64,000 nt of DNA from Mantamonas sphyraenae (Eukaryota; CRuMs; Mantamonadidae), in assembly GCA_026936335.1 (NCBI GenBank), contig JAPMXV010000012.1, positions 186,001 through 250,000 of the forward strand, read 5' to 3'. The translations under genes were made by a program, and so were the position numbers. Shown piece after piece: positions 20,043 through 31,240 of this stretch. Every line of letters starts with the position of its first letter. The stretch's first letter is position 1. The notes beneath the pieces are model-generated. The model was given only the letters and a program-made list of their open reading frames with translations. It had not been told where the DNA came from and made no database searches.

Positions 20043-21148
20043 ATGCATGGTGTTCACTACACATGGGTTGCGCTCGGATTGTTGCTAGGGGCCCTTGTAG
20101 CGTGTGCATGGGCTGAACAGGCGGACACCGGGAGCAGTCCTACGCCTGTGGCGGCAGCAAGCACACGGCCAATTCCGAGTGCCACGGCGGCCACGTCGAT
20201 GCAGGCGTCCAAGCGGTCGGCCATGTACACCGACTCGGAGGGACGACATGTATATTCACAGGAGTTTCAGGCAACGCGTGTTGTGGATGGGGTCACGTAC
20301 ACGTATTCGAATAAGCGGGGTAGGTTGTGTGTGAGTGCCACGTGGGGGTGCCAGGCGCCCCCTCAACTCCCGGCTGTCCACAGTGGGCCACACACACACG
20401 CTGACAAGACACGCAATGCGGTGTGGCAACCACAGGGCAAGAGACAATCCGGGTCAAGGGAAAGGTGCCCGAAGAGTTTGATTACGAGGAGATCCTGCGG
20501 TCGTTCCGGCAGCTGGTTGGCGCAAACTCGGATGACGCAACCAAGGCGGGCGGAACGGCGGAAACGACGGCAGACGGCAAACAAAGGCCACACAACAGAG
20601 GGACAGGAATCAATAAGGAGGACAGCAATGGACAGGGCCATGGAGATGACAAGAGTGGCCACACAGACACAGGGACGGCTGAAAAGGCAGGGGCCAGAGA
20701 CAAGGGCTCCCTGAGTGAAACGGACGACTCGTTGGGCTCGCTGTACGAACAGGTGAGCACATTCTTTGGGGCATCCGGCGACTTTTCGGCGCCTCTGCTG
20801 GACCAGCATGAGCTGGACACTCGGCGGCTGATTGTGGAAGCGGACAAGAAGCGACACGAGGAGGAGCTGGAACGGGTGAAGAATGACCTGCACGAAATCC
20901 TGACGGAATACGAAATCCTGCGCAAGCGACAGGCGGAATTGGGTCGGTGGCTGCGTGACCATCATAATGAGGGCATGGAGGCGTATCCCAACGTCAAGGA
21001 GCTGGTGGAAACCGAAGGCGAACGGTTGCACCTCTTGGAACACAGGCTAAAGAAGATGCGACTCAAGCTGCGCACACGCAAGGCGTACCTCCTTGCCGTG
21101 ATTGAACGCACGCGGGACCAGCTGCGCCAATTGGACAATGGGACGTGA
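20043..21148 (+). CDS. Secreted/ER-lumenal coiled-coil protein (2 exons)
   Basis: Exons 20043-20319 and 20436-21148 join in phase 1 (donor GTAGGT, branch CTGACAAGA, acceptor CCACAG). The product is 329 aa. The first ~25 residues form a clear signal peptide (hydrophobic core VALGLLLGALVACAWA, cut likely after AWA). After exon 1, a KVPEEFDYEEILRSF segment is followed by a charged disordered linker. From about residue 200 to the end the protein is a long charged helix or coiled coil. There is no KDEL-type retention tail and no second TM. Function unknown. It starts 28 bp after the preceding stop. Confidence 0.68.
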
Positions 21149-21197
21149 GAAACCAAGCACGCGCATCATCGCCCAAAACAAACACACCTTTTCGATC

Positions 21198-22521
21198 ATG
21201 TGGGTTTTGCTTGTTGGCAACTTCGGGGGGGGGGGGGGGGACGTACAGGAGAGACCCATTGTTCGTGTCGTTGGGTGCATGGAAAGTGTGCCTGGTGGTT
21301 GGGCTCACGCGAGAGGGCGTGGATTCGGGAGTGGATTCCGGCAATGGCCAACCCACACGACCAATTTTCGCCTGGCTGACACCCACCCACCCACCCACAC
21401 ACGCTCGTGCGCTTCTTCCTCGCAGGAAGCTTCTGGCGTTGACGATCTGCAGCAAGCCGCGTAGTGGCGACGTCGAACTGCTGAAGGGCGCATACCAGCT
21501 GGACGACTTTGGCTGGCTTCAGCGAGGGAGGTACGTTTGACGCGGTTTGCTCCGCGCCTGTACACGGGCGTATGCCATGCCTTTGTGCACAGCGTGCACA
21601 CACACGTGTTCACAGACCTGTAGCGTGCAAGCAACGTCCATGTGCGAGGGTGTGCACATGCTGTGTGGCCTGCTGCACGGTGCAAGGCGCTTCTGGAGTC
21701 CGGTCTCTCGGCGAATTCGCACTCTTTGACGCCGAGCAGCCTGGACCGTGGCACATATGCACGCGCAGGCCAACAATGTCGGCAACCTCGATGTCATTGT
21801 GTCCTTTTCTGTGTGCTTGTATAGTGTGCACGTGACCATGGCGCTGCGGGAGCGCACTGTGTTTGGACGCAAACTCACCCCCGGGCCCCCCTCTCCCCAC
21901 CTACCCACACCTGCCCCACCCTCCACAGCGTGAAGGAGTGGATGATTTTCATCTCCAAGACCCTCATCGACAACGGCGAGGCCGGTGTGCGTTCCAGCAC
22001 CACCGAAAAGGGTATGTGGAACTCCACCTGCCACCACCACCATTGTCGTTGTGGTACTGACCAGGCACACACTCGTACACTCGTACACACACACACACAC
22101 ACACACACGCCACACAGAATATGTCATCCACGCACACACACGCTTGGATGGGTTCGGCGTGGTGGCCATCTGCGACGACGAGTACCCTCAGCGTTCTGCG
22201 TTTACGATGCTGCAGAAGCTGGGCGATGCGTTCCTGGAGGCGTGCGGCGGCTCGGACGTGAGCGGAGGCGCAGACGTGTCCTTCCCAGAGATTGACGAGG
22301 CGCTGGAGGAATATCAGGACCCGGGAAAGGGGGATTCCTTGTACAAAGTGCAGCAGGAGATCGAGGAGACCAAGATCATTCTGCACAAGACCATTGATTC
22401 GGCCCTGCAGCGTGGCCAGAAGATTGACGACCTCGTCGACAAGAGCGACGACCTCAGCGCTCAGTCGCGCATGTTTTACAAGCAGGCCAAAAAGACAAAC
22501 TCGTGCTGTGTGCTCCAATGA
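21198..22521 (+). CDS. YKT6: YKT6 longin R-SNARE, start codon split by an intron
   Basis: Exons: AT at 21198-21199, then 21426-21530, 21929-22011 and 22118-22521. All phases agree and the product is 197 aa (human YKT6 is 198). The join AT|G restores MKLLALTIC, matching the family's MKLYSLSV start. A longin domain is followed by a SNARE helix (YKVQQEIEETKIILHKTI...LDDLVDKS type, central Arg at QRGQK) and the lipidation tail CCVLQ: the last four residues form a CaaX box for farnesylation, preceded by a palmitoylatable Cys. YKT6 acts in ER-Golgi, endosomal and autophagosome fusion. Intron 1 contains a G16 homopolymer (21225-21240) and a CTGACACCC branch; intron 3 has a CA repeat. Confidence 0.9.
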
Positions 22522-22603
22522 GGGCACCAGAGGCAAAAAGGGTGGCTTTGGCGAAGCTGCGCCCCGTCCCGCAACAAAATCCACAACCGACCACACACAC
22601 ATC

Positions 22604-25600
22604 ATGGACATTGATACCACATCGTCATCGTCTTCGTCGTCTTCCTCTGTCGTCGACGACAGCATGGCCAGCATGGCTGTGGAGGTGACTGAGCAGGAAT
22701 CAACCGCGGCGCCGACGTTCACGGACGGACGCCGCCTGATGATCACAAAGATGGTTATGGAGAACTTCAAGTCGTATGCAGGCATCCAAGAGGTTGGCCC
22801 GTTCCACAAGGTATGTCTCGTCTGCGCTGCATGTCCCTCTGTGCGCGTGTGGACCCCTGCTCGTTTGCGCGCCCTTTTTTCAATCTGACGTCTGCCGCAA
22901 AAATCCGCGCTGACACCAAACGTCCCCTGCGTGCCCCTGTGTCTGCCGAATGCGCCATGGCCTGCTTGTTCACACCCGCATGTAGTGCTTCTCTTCGGTG
23001 GTGGGCCCCAACGGCTCGGGCAAGTCCAACCTGATTGACGCCATGCTCTTTGTGTTTGGCAAGCGCGCCAGCCAGATCCGCCTGAAGAAGGTCAGCGAGC
23101 TCATTCACAAGAGCGAGAACCACCGCAACTTTGAGCACGCCAAGGTCGAGGTGCACTTTCAAATGATCATCGACACGGACAGTGACGACGAGGTAAGTCC
23201 CATCGCAACCGCAGAAACACTGAGGTCTGCGAGTGCGCGGTTGGCGCCAAAATCGCGCAACGGGCGGATTTGGAGTTTGCCCGGAAGTCAGGATCCGGCT
23301 GACACGCGATACCTGCGCACATGACAGGAGGCCTACGAGGTGGTGCCGGACTCTGAGTTTACGGTGTCGCGTGTGGCATACAAGAACAACTCGAGCAAGT
23401 ACTTTGTGAACGGCAAGACGTCGTCGTTTGCGGAAGTGACGAAGCTGCTGAAGAAGTGGGGAGTGGATCTGGACAACAACCGCTTCCTCATCCTGCAGGG
23501 CGAGGTGGAGCAGATTTCGCTGATGAAGCCGCTGGAGCTGCTGGCATACTTGGAAGACATCATTGGCTCGAACAAGCTGGTGGAGCAGATTGAGGCGCTG
23601 GGCACGCAGGTGGAAGAAGCAAACGAGGAGCGCGCCTCCAAGTTGCACCGCGTCAAAGTGACGGAGAAGGAGCGTGACTCGCTGGAGGGAGCCAAGCTGG
23701 AGGCAGAGCGATTCCAGGCGCAGCAGCGCGAGGTGAGCAGCAAGCGTGCGATTGTGTACCAAATCAACGCGAGCAAGAGCCAGAACAGCATCGAAGAGGC
23801 AGCCAACAAGCTGACTGAGGCCGAGGATGCGGTGAAGGAGATCCAAGCCTCGATGCAGGAGGAGGCCGAGTCGCGCAAGGAGATCGAAAGCCGCTTCAAG
23901 GTGCAGAAGGACGAGCAAGAGGCGCTGCAGAAGGAGCTGGACAAGATCGAGGCGGACTACAAAGAGTTTGAGTGCAACGACGTGCGCCTGCGCCAGGAGA
24001 TTGTGCACAGTCGCAACCAGCAGAAGAAGCTCAAGGCGAGCATCAAGAGCAAGAGCAAGTCGATTGTGGAGCATGGCAACGCCATCGACCAGGCTCAGGC
24101 GAGCATCGAGGCTCTGGAGGGCCAGCAGAACGAGGTGGAAGAGGTGCTGCGTGTGGAACAGGCGGCACTGGACGAGCTGTACCAGGAGGTCAAGGCCGAG
24201 ACGGCAGGTCTGCAGGAGCAGGTGGAGGCCAAGCAGCAGGAGCTGAAGCCCTTTGCGGCCGAGTACGCAGAGATCAAGGCGGTGGTGGACGTCATGCAGG
24301 CGGAACACGACCTGTTGGAACAAAAGGTGGAGGGACCGGCCAAGGAGCTGGCAGCCACGCAGGAGGAGGCGGCCAAGAACGAGGCGGCGCTGGAGGCGGC
24401 TCGCGAGAAGCACAGCAAGCTGAGCGAGGCACTGGCACGCGACGAGGCGGCCCTGGGCGAGGCACAGAGCGAATTGGAGCAGGTGCAGGCGCAGGAGGGC
24501 GAGGTGGCGGCAGAGGTGAAGGAGCTGTCGGCCTCGGTGGCAGACACAAAAGCGGCGCTGGCGGCGGCCAAGAGCCGCTCGGGGGTGATCAAAACGCTGA
24601 TGGCGGCGCAGAAGAAGGGCAAACTGAGCGGCATTGTGGGACGGCTGGGCGACTTGGGTGAGATCGATGCGGCGTACGACGTTGCCGTGTCGACGGCGTG
24701 CGGGGCCCTGGACCACATTGTGGTGGAGAGCACAGACGAGGCACAGGCGTGCGTGGAGTACCTGAAGAGCAAGCAGGCGGGCATGGCCTCGTTCATCATC
24801 CTGGAGAAGCTGGCGTACCTGGAGGAGCGCGTGGCACGCGAGGTCAAGGTGCCCTCGGGAGCCGACCGCCTCTTTGACCTGATTGAGCCCGAGGAGGAGA
24901 GCCTGCGTGTGGCTTTCTACTTTGGCGTGCGCGACACGCTGGTGGCCAAGGATCTGGAGACGGCGACAAAGATTTCGTTTGGCAAGAGCAAGCGCTGGCG
25001 TGTGGTGACGCAGGCGGGCGAGTTGATCGACACGAGCGGTGTGCCATGACGGGCGGAGGCAACAAGGTGCACAAGGGCGGCATGCGCGTGCACGGCAGCA
25101 GCTCGGCAGCGGCGGCGGCAGGCAGCAGCAAGAAGGGCGGTGCACGCCGTGGACGCAAGGGAGGCGACGCCATGGAAGTGGACGAGGTGAGCGAAAAGGA
25201 CGTGGCACGCATGGAGGCACGTCTTGGCGAGGCGCAGGCAGAGCTGGAGGAGATCCGGCAGCGCAAGGCGGACGTGGAGGTGAACCTGATGCAGCTGAGC
25301 ACACGGGTCAACAAGACGCTGCCCACAGAGCTGTCGATTGTGGCCATGGACATCGAGTCGCTGGAAGCGCGACAGGCGGACTTGGAGTCGCGCCTGGGCG
25401 AGCTGGAGGCACTGGTGGCGGAGCACAGCGCGGACGCAGAGGAGGAGGAGCGCATGGCGGAGCTGAAGAAGGGCCTGGCCAAGGAGGGCAAGAAGCTGGA
25501 CAAGGCGAGCAAGAAGATGGAAACGCTGCAGGCGGCGATTGCGGCGCTGCAGACGGAGATTGCCGAGTTTAGCAGCGTGAAGCTCAAGGCGCAGCAGTAC

Positions 25601-26755
25601 AAGGTGGACTCGCGACAGGCGGAGCTGGACACGTTTGGCAGCCAGATGACAAAGGCGCGCGTGACCATTGGGGCCAAGGAAAAGAAGCGCACGCAGGCGG
25701 AAGAGGCAATTGCCGCGGCTGAGGCGTCGTTGGAGGAGGAGAAGGCCAAGATGGAGGGGATCAAGAAGGAACTGGAGGAGATGGAGGAAGAGGCCATTGC
25801 GGTACACAAGCTCCACGCCGAGGCCAAGAAGCGCCTGGAAGCCAAGCAGAGCGAGCTGGAGGAGATGCGCGCAGCGTTTGGCGGGCAGGAGAAGGCGATG
25901 AATGCACTGCGTGCGCAGGAGGTGGAAGCCAACGCAGCGCTGGAGGATGCAAAGCGCATGGTGCGTGAGCAGGAGAACAAGATGAGCCACTGGAAGAACA
26001 AGCTGGCGGAGCTGGAGCAGGAGTGTGCCGGCGAAGAGGGCGACTGGTTCCAATGGTACGACGAGGAGGCGCTGGCCGAGTTTGACGCGGTGCTGCTGAA
26101 CGCCGAGATCACGGCGGCCGAGGACAGCATGGCCGAGATGAACCCCAACCTGGCAGCCATCAAGGAGTACCAGGCGAAGGAGGCAGAGTTCCAGAGGCGT
26201 TCGGGTGAGCTGGACGAGGTGACGGAGAAGCGAGACGCAGTGCGCAAGGAGTACGACGACCTGCGCAAGCAGCGCCTGACGACATTCATGGGCGGCTTCT
26301 CGACCATCACGATGAAGCTGAAGGAGATGTATCAGATGATCACACTGGGCGGCGACGCGGAGCTGGAGCTTGTGGACTCGCTGGATCCGTTCGCAGAGGG
26401 CATTGTGTTTTCGGTGCGTCCGCCCAAGAAGAGCTGGAAGAACATCAGCAACCTGAGCGGTGGCGAGAAGACGCTGTCGTCGCTGTCGCTTGTGTTTGCG
26501 CTGCACCACTTCAAGCCCACGCCGCTGTACGTGATGGACGAGATCGACGCCGCGCTGGACTTTAAGAACGTCAGCATTGTGGCCCACTACATCAAGGAGC
26601 GCACCAAGAACGCCCAGTTTGTCATCATCTCGCTGCGCAACAACATGTTTGAGCTGGCCGACCGCCTCGTGGGCATCTACAAGACGGACAACACGACCAA
26701 GAGCGTCACCATCAACCCCAACAAGATGGTGGTTCCCCTGAGCGAGGCCAACTGA
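22604..26755 (+). CDS. SMC4: SMC4 condensin ATPase, frame broken at the hinge
   Basis: Exons 22604-22810, 22986-23192 and 23328 onward, all phase 0. Exon 2 carries Walker A (GPNGSGKSN) and the SMC4-type block RASQIRLKKVSELIHKS. Two long coiled-coil arms flank a hinge. The C-terminal head has the signature LSGGEKTLSSLSL and Walker B YVMDEIDAALD. The gene is open to 25049, where a TGA interrupts it. The remainder (ATG at 25046 to stop 26755) is in another frame, overlapping by ATGA exactly where SMC4 proteins read through from DTSG to MTGGG. Both halves are otherwise intact (about 1280 aa in total), so this is one gene with a 1-nt loss (or 2-nt gain), or a genuine split. Confidence 0.88.
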
Positions 26756-26803
26756 GGAGTGGATGGGATTGGGATTGGGATTGGGAACAAATGGACGAGA
26801 TTG

Positions 26804-27777
26804 TCAACCTTCTTGTCGGCGCTCGCCGGGCAGGCTCTTGCGGTCTTTGGCGGCGATGCGTTTCCTGCGTTTGGCCATGTAATTGTCCAGCTTGCCCTCC
26901 TTCTTGAGCTGCTCATACTTGGCAATGAGGTCGAGGCGGCGTTCGTCGCTCTTCTTGAGGTAGTACTTCTTCTTGCCCGTCTTGGCAGCCAGCTGGTTTT
27001 CACGCTGGGCAAACTCGCGGCGGCGTTGGTCGCGTGCAAGGAGGGCATTGTGGCGGTCGAGGTCCTGACGAAGGACCAGCACTTGTTGGCGCAGCTGCAT
27101 TCGTTGGGCTTCCTTCTTCTTGTTGCCCTTGAGCTTGCGCATGCGCTTCTCCAGCGCCTCCAGCTGCTTCTCTTTCTGTTCCCATACAAAGGCGTAGCGA
27201 CGATGCACGACGGCCTTGTCTACAGAGGCGTTTGCGTCAAGCGAGGCCTCGAACCGCGGATCCCGCACCTGGCGCTTCTTGACCTCAACCACCTGGCGCA
27301 GATTGCGTGGACGCACCTTGGCGCTGATTTCCACAGGACTGGAGAGTGTGTGAGACGGGGAGAGTGGGTGGTGATGGCAACGGGGTGAGCATGGGACGAC
27401 GGCCTGGGCCGAGGCATGCGAAAGGGGGAAATCCGTCTGCGAACGGAAACGCACGCCTTTGAGTCCTTGCGCTTCTTTTTCTTCTTTGGAGGCTGCTTGG
27501 TGGTTTGTTTGGAGGAGGAAGGGAGCTGCTGGTCGTCGTTGTCGTCGTCGTCGTCCGAGGAGTCGTTGTCGTCGGAGTCTGAGTCTGAATCAGAGTCCGA
27601 GTCATCCTCGCTTCGACCACGCTTGAGCTGTTGCACTGCCTTTTGGGAGCGCTTGCGTTGCTTTGCAGCTTTGGTTTGCTGCTTACGCGTTGTTTCCCGC
27701 CGCCTCCTGGAGGTTTCGCTGGCCGAGTCCTTCATGCGGGCCTGGAGCTCGGCAAAGGAAAGCTCGTCGTCGCTCAT
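26804..27777 (-). CDS. RRP36: RRP36 ribosomal RNA processing protein (2 exons)
   Basis: Exons 27777-27455 and 27338-26804 join in phase 2 (donor GTGCGT); 285 aa. The N-terminus is acidic/Ser-rich followed by a Lys run. The C-terminal half has the RRP36 family features in order: RDPRFEAS, RRYAFVWEQ, a charged helix, KKYYLKKSDERRLDLI, and the basic end GKLDNYMAKRRKRIAAKDRKSLP. RRP36 is a nucleolar SSU-processome factor needed for early pre-18S rRNA cleavage. It converges on SMC4 (48 bp between stops) and lies 55 bp downstream of COG4 on the same strand. Confidence 0.88.
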
Positions 27778-27832
27778 TGGAATGGTTTGCATTGGATGGC
27801 GAGAGTGTGTGCATTTCTGCTTTCATGTCTCA

Positions 27833-30307
27833 TCAAATGGAATTGCCCAGGTCCATGGCGTCGACTTGGTGGCTGTCCATGGCACTGTGCTTGCGGAGAA
27901 GGGCCTTGATGTCGCGCGGGCCGAGACGCCAGTGCGAGCCAGCTGTGTCGGCCAGGAACATCTGCACACTTTCCAGGCTCTCAAACGTAAGCAATTCGGC
28001 CATTTGGGTCAGCTTGGCAAACTTGTCGCGCACGGTGCGGCTTGTCTGGGATTCAAAGAAGACAATGAGGGTGCGCACGTCCTTCTCCAACTGCATGCCT
28101 CCCAACTGGCTGAAGCGCTTCTCCAGAATGGTCGTTTCGATGTGTGTGGCCAACGCCTGCATGAGTTCCACAAGGAGGGCGTCGAGGTTGTTTTCGGTGA
28201 GGAGGGGCCGGAAGCGGTCGAGGAGAGTGCGGAGGACGTGGACCAGGTCTTCTGCAAAGGGATCGTTGGCCTGGAAGTGTTCGTACTCGTCTTTGCTGCT
28301 GATGTTGTAGTTTGTGGAGGCGAGGGCGCGGAGAGCAGGCTGCAGGTCCTTTTCCAGGGCACGTGCAATGGCACGCAGGTTCTTGGCGAGCGCGTTGCGG
28401 GCCTCGTCGGCACTCTCCGTGAGACTCTCCAACGAACTCTGCACCATCAGGCTGTTGGACGACTTTGCAAACATGCCCAACGCAGTCTCTTTGATCTGCG
28501 ATTGAAGCATGATTGCGTTGCGTGCACAGACATCCATGTTGTTGAGCGGCACCAGTGGATTGTGCAGAGGTCCAGCCGAGGAATCGCCCGAGGGGTCACC
28601 TCCGGCACCGGCGTTGCTGTTGTTGTTGTTGCTGTTGTTGGCGGAGGAGGAGGCGGAAGAGGCAGAGGCAGCCATGGACATGACGGCAGAGACGACATTG
28701 CGTGCGCGAACGGCGGTTTGCTGGGCGGCGAGGAGGTCGCCTGTGATGAGCATGTTGACATGGTTGAGGATGGCACACACGGTGACGGCGTTGTGAGAAC
28801 GGAGGGCGCGAAGGATGCACTCGCGAATAATGAAAAACGAGAGATCGACCATGGGGGAAGCCATGCTGTCGTCGTCCGCGACGAGGGTGTCTTCGCGGAT
28901 GATTTTGCGCACACTCTGCACCATGTAGTACTCTTCCAGGGAGACGTACTGGCCCACCAGCTCCTGGATGCAACACTTGAACTCGGAGGGCTTCTTGGCC
29001 GAGGGCATCTCGCCTACCATCCCCTGCACGATCTCTGCACGCGACGGCAGCCCCAGAGGCGACTCTTCGGCCGCGTCTGCACGTTCCGCCTGCCCTGCCT
29101 CTGCACGCAGCTTCTCCTGCAGAGCTTGCATCTCCATCTGGCACTTGGCCACCACAAACTGGTCGTACTTTTCAGCGTCGTCGCTCATCATGACAATCTC
29201 TTCCAGGAGCTCGTCCAGAGTGCGAGGGTCCACCACAGCGTCGCCTGCCATCCCTCTGTCCTGGCCACTGCCGCCTCCGCCTCCGCCTCGTCGCGTGTTT
29301 GAGCCAGCTCTGCGTGCACGCTCAATCTGCTCCATGAGAGTGTCCAGACGCTGTTTGTCGCGAAATTTGTTGACTATGACGGTGGCATGCACGTTGCACT
29401 GTGCTTGCAACTGCTGGATGATGTACAACATGGCACCTGGGCCAAACTCATGGCGCACGGTGGGTTCGAACCCTTCGATGATGGAGGCAATGTGGTCCAG
29501 GAGGTCCTTGAGCACGGCGCCGTGGTTGCTACTCAGGTCTCGCTGGTTGTTCAATGCGTCCTCCTTGACCTGCGCACACAGGAACTGACTGAGCTTTTCC
29601 AAGCCGTCCCTGCAGCGACCGACCTTTGGGTAGAGTGCCGTGAGCTGGAGCACACGCTGGGCGTTGCCGGCAAAGGTGGAATCGGAAAGCTTTTTGTCCA
29701 GCATGGCGTCGAGTCGCACACGTGCGCGCTTAAGGACGGCAATGTCTGCGTCGTCGTTGGGTGTGTCTGCATGCTCGGCATTGTCCTTGTCGTCGACACT
29801 GCTTTCTTGCTGCAGCAGAGCGTCGTCAAAGGCGAGGAACTGGTGGATGTAGCGTACAGCAGCCTCCAGATCCTCCACCTGAAGGGCAGTCTGCACGCCA
29901 GAGGCACAGGACTTGAGATCGAGCATGGCTCGCACTTTGGCGGCTGTGTTTTGCACACGCGACTGGGTGGCGTCGAGTTCCCGCACCTTGTTGGAAATCT
30001 TGTCCGCCAGCTGGGAGGTCCCGCTTACAGTGACGGCAAACTCGGCGGCGTCGTCCAGCAGCGACTCGAGTTGAGGAGCAACGGCCGCGACAACCTGCAT
30101 TTGGTCTGTGAGTTGCTGTTGTTGCTCGAGGAAGGCGGCCAGACGTGCTTCGCTTGCACCTTGGGCTTTCATGGTCAGTTCCAGCTGAGCCTGGATGTCC
30201 TCGAGCGTCTGCAAGGAGCTCAGTGGCGGCAGAGTGGAGGCACTAAGCCCTTGTGGAGGTGGTTGTGGAGAAGGTGTCGGGGTGGTGGTGGAGGAGGAAG
30301 AGGACAT
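27833..30307 (-). CDS. COG4: COG4, conserved oligomeric Golgi complex subunit 4
   Basis: 824 aa, intronless, ATG at 30307. The N-terminal half has the COG4 pattern: a coiled coil, then SNKVRELDATQSRVQ, MLDLKSCASGVQTAL, and an EAAVRYIHQFLAFD block. The middle contains TVRHEFGPGAMLYIIQQLQ. A Ser/Asn-rich insertion occurs about residues 545-580. The C-terminal CATCHR-type helices end with FRPLLTENN and LEKRFSQLGGMQLEKDVR. COG tethers intra-Golgi retrograde vesicles and binds SNAREs such as YKT6 partners. Length is close to the human protein (785). The upstream acidic-protein gene ends 48 bp away on the same strand. Confidence 0.88.
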   Translation of the reverse strand: MSSSSSTTTPTPSPQPPPQGLSASTLPPLSSLQTLEDIQAQLELTMKAQGASEARLAAFLEQQQQLTDQMQVVAAVAPQLESLLDDAAEFAVTVSGTSQLADKISNKVRELDATQSRVQNTAAKVRAMLDLKSCASGVQTALQVEDLEAAVRYIHQFLAFDDALLQQESSVDDKDNAEHADTPNDDADIAVLKRARVRLDAMLDKKLSDSTFAGNAQRVLQLTALYPKVGRCRDGLEKLSQFLCAQVKEDALNNQRDLSSNHGAVLKDLLDHIASIIEGFEPTVRHEFGPGAMLYIIQQLQAQCNVHATVIVNKFRDKQRLDTLMEQIERARRAGSNTRRGGGGGGSGQDRGMAGDAVVDPRTLDELLEEIVMMSDDAEKYDQFVVAKCQMEMQALQEKLRAEAGQAERADAAEESPLGLPSRAEIVQGMVGEMPSAKKPSEFKCCIQELVGQYVSLEEYYMVQSVRKIIREDTLVADDDSMASPMVDLSFFIIRECILRALRSHNAVTVCAILNHVNMLITGDLLAAQQTAVRARNVVSAVMSMAASASSASSSANNSNNNNSNAGAGGDPSGDSSAGPLHNPLVPLNNMDVCARNAIMLQSQIKETALGMFAKSSNSLMVQSSLESLTESADEARNALAKNLRAIARALEKDLQPALRALASTNYNISSKDEYEHFQANDPFAEDLVHVLRTLLDRFRPLLTENNLDALLVELMQALATHIETTILEKRFSQLGGMQLEKDVRTLIVFFESQTSRTVRDKFAKLTQMAELLTFESLESVQMFLADTAGSHWRLGPRDIKALLRKHSAMDSHQVDAMDLGNSI

Positions 30308-30355
30308 GCGGGGGAGGGTTGTGTTGTGTGGGTGTGGGCGGGAGGTTCAGTCTGT

Positions 30356-31240
30356 TCATTCCTGTTTGGGGTCGTCCTCGACGTCCTGCGCCTCCCATTC
30401 GTCGTCGTCGTCATAATTGTCATAGTCTTCATCGTCGTGTTTGGCGTTGGCGGCGGCTGCAGGGGCATCGGTGTCGGAATGGGACGGAGAGGAGGACGGG
30501 GAAGCGGGGCGTTCCACATCGAGGTGCAGCAAATCATCATCGTCATCGTCATCATCATCGTCATCATCATCATCGGCTTCGTGTGTGTCATTGTGGGCAT
30601 CTTCTTCAGTGACGTCGACGTTGTTGCTTGCCACGTCCTGCTGGTCTTCGTCGGCGCTGCTGATGGTGCTGAGCGTGTCGTTGTGGTCTCCAATCTCCTC
30701 GGCGAGGGCGGCGGCCGCAGCTTCGGCGTCCTGTGCAGCCTGTCGCTTCTTTTCGTTGATGAGCCACTCATCGAGCATGGCTTCGTCCTGGTCTTCCTCG
30801 TCGTTGAGTTTGCCCATGCGCATGGCCTTGCGCTCCTCCTCCTGTTTGAGCTGCTGCTCGTGCTTGGCCTTCTCCAGGGCGGGTGTGTCGAGGTCGTACT
30901 TGTCGCCCTTGTTGTCGTGTGTCAGCACAAGGTACTTGTTGAAGCGTTCGATGGTCCCCTTGGAGGTGTCGACGACGGATGGGTCGCCGGCAAACTCGTC
31001 GTCCAGTGTAAACTCCTGTGCGCCGCCTGTCTCCTCCAGCTTGCGGACGTAGTCTTCGCCTGGCACGCTGCGTTCGAGCCAACGCTTGGTGCGGTCTGGT
31101 TCGGGCACCCATTCGCTCTGCAGGACCACCTCACGCTGTTCGAGTGACAGCTCGGGTTCCCAGTTCATGAGCTCGCTGGCGGTGCCACGGGAGCTACGCA
31201 GGACAGCTGTGGTGCCTGCGCCCAGGATGTCGTCGGGCAT
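30356..31240 (-). CDS. Unidentified acidic protein, overlaps the upstream frame
   Basis: 294 aa. Residues 1-110 look folded and moderately conserved in character (NWEPELSLEQRE, EWVPEPDRTKRWLERSVPGEDYV, then a KGTIERFNKYLVLTHD helix). Next comes a charged helix, then a very acidic tail with a 14-Asp run encoded by ATC/TCA-type triplet repeats on the plus strand. The first 76 nt overlap the 3' end of the low-complexity gene upstream, in another frame. Either the two are one protein interrupted by an indel or unseen intron, or they are overlapping genes. No family is recognised. Confidence 0.55.
   Translation of the reverse strand: MPDDILGAGTTAVLRSSRGTASELMNWEPELSLEQREVVLQSEWVPEPDRTKRWLERSVPGEDYVRKLEETGGAQEFTLDDEFAGDPSVVDTSKGTIERFNKYLVLTHDNKGDKYDLDTPALEKAKHEQQLKQEEERKAMRMGKLNDEEDQDEAMLDEWLINEKKRQAAQDAEAAAAALAEEIGDHNDTLSTISSADEDQQDVASNNVDVTEEDAHNDTHEADDDDDDDDDDDDDDLLHLDVERPASPSSSPSHSDTDAPAAAANAKHDDEDYDNYDDDDEWEAQDVEDDPKQE

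Noticed and set aside
21225-21240. G16 run as a functional G-quadruplex
   Set aside because: It is a single homopolymer inside an intron with no conserved context; likely slippage, and its exact length is uncertain.
25038-25060. Programmed ribosomal frameshift in SMC4
   Set aside because: No slippery heptamer or evident downstream structure; a missing base is simpler. Kept only as a question in findings.
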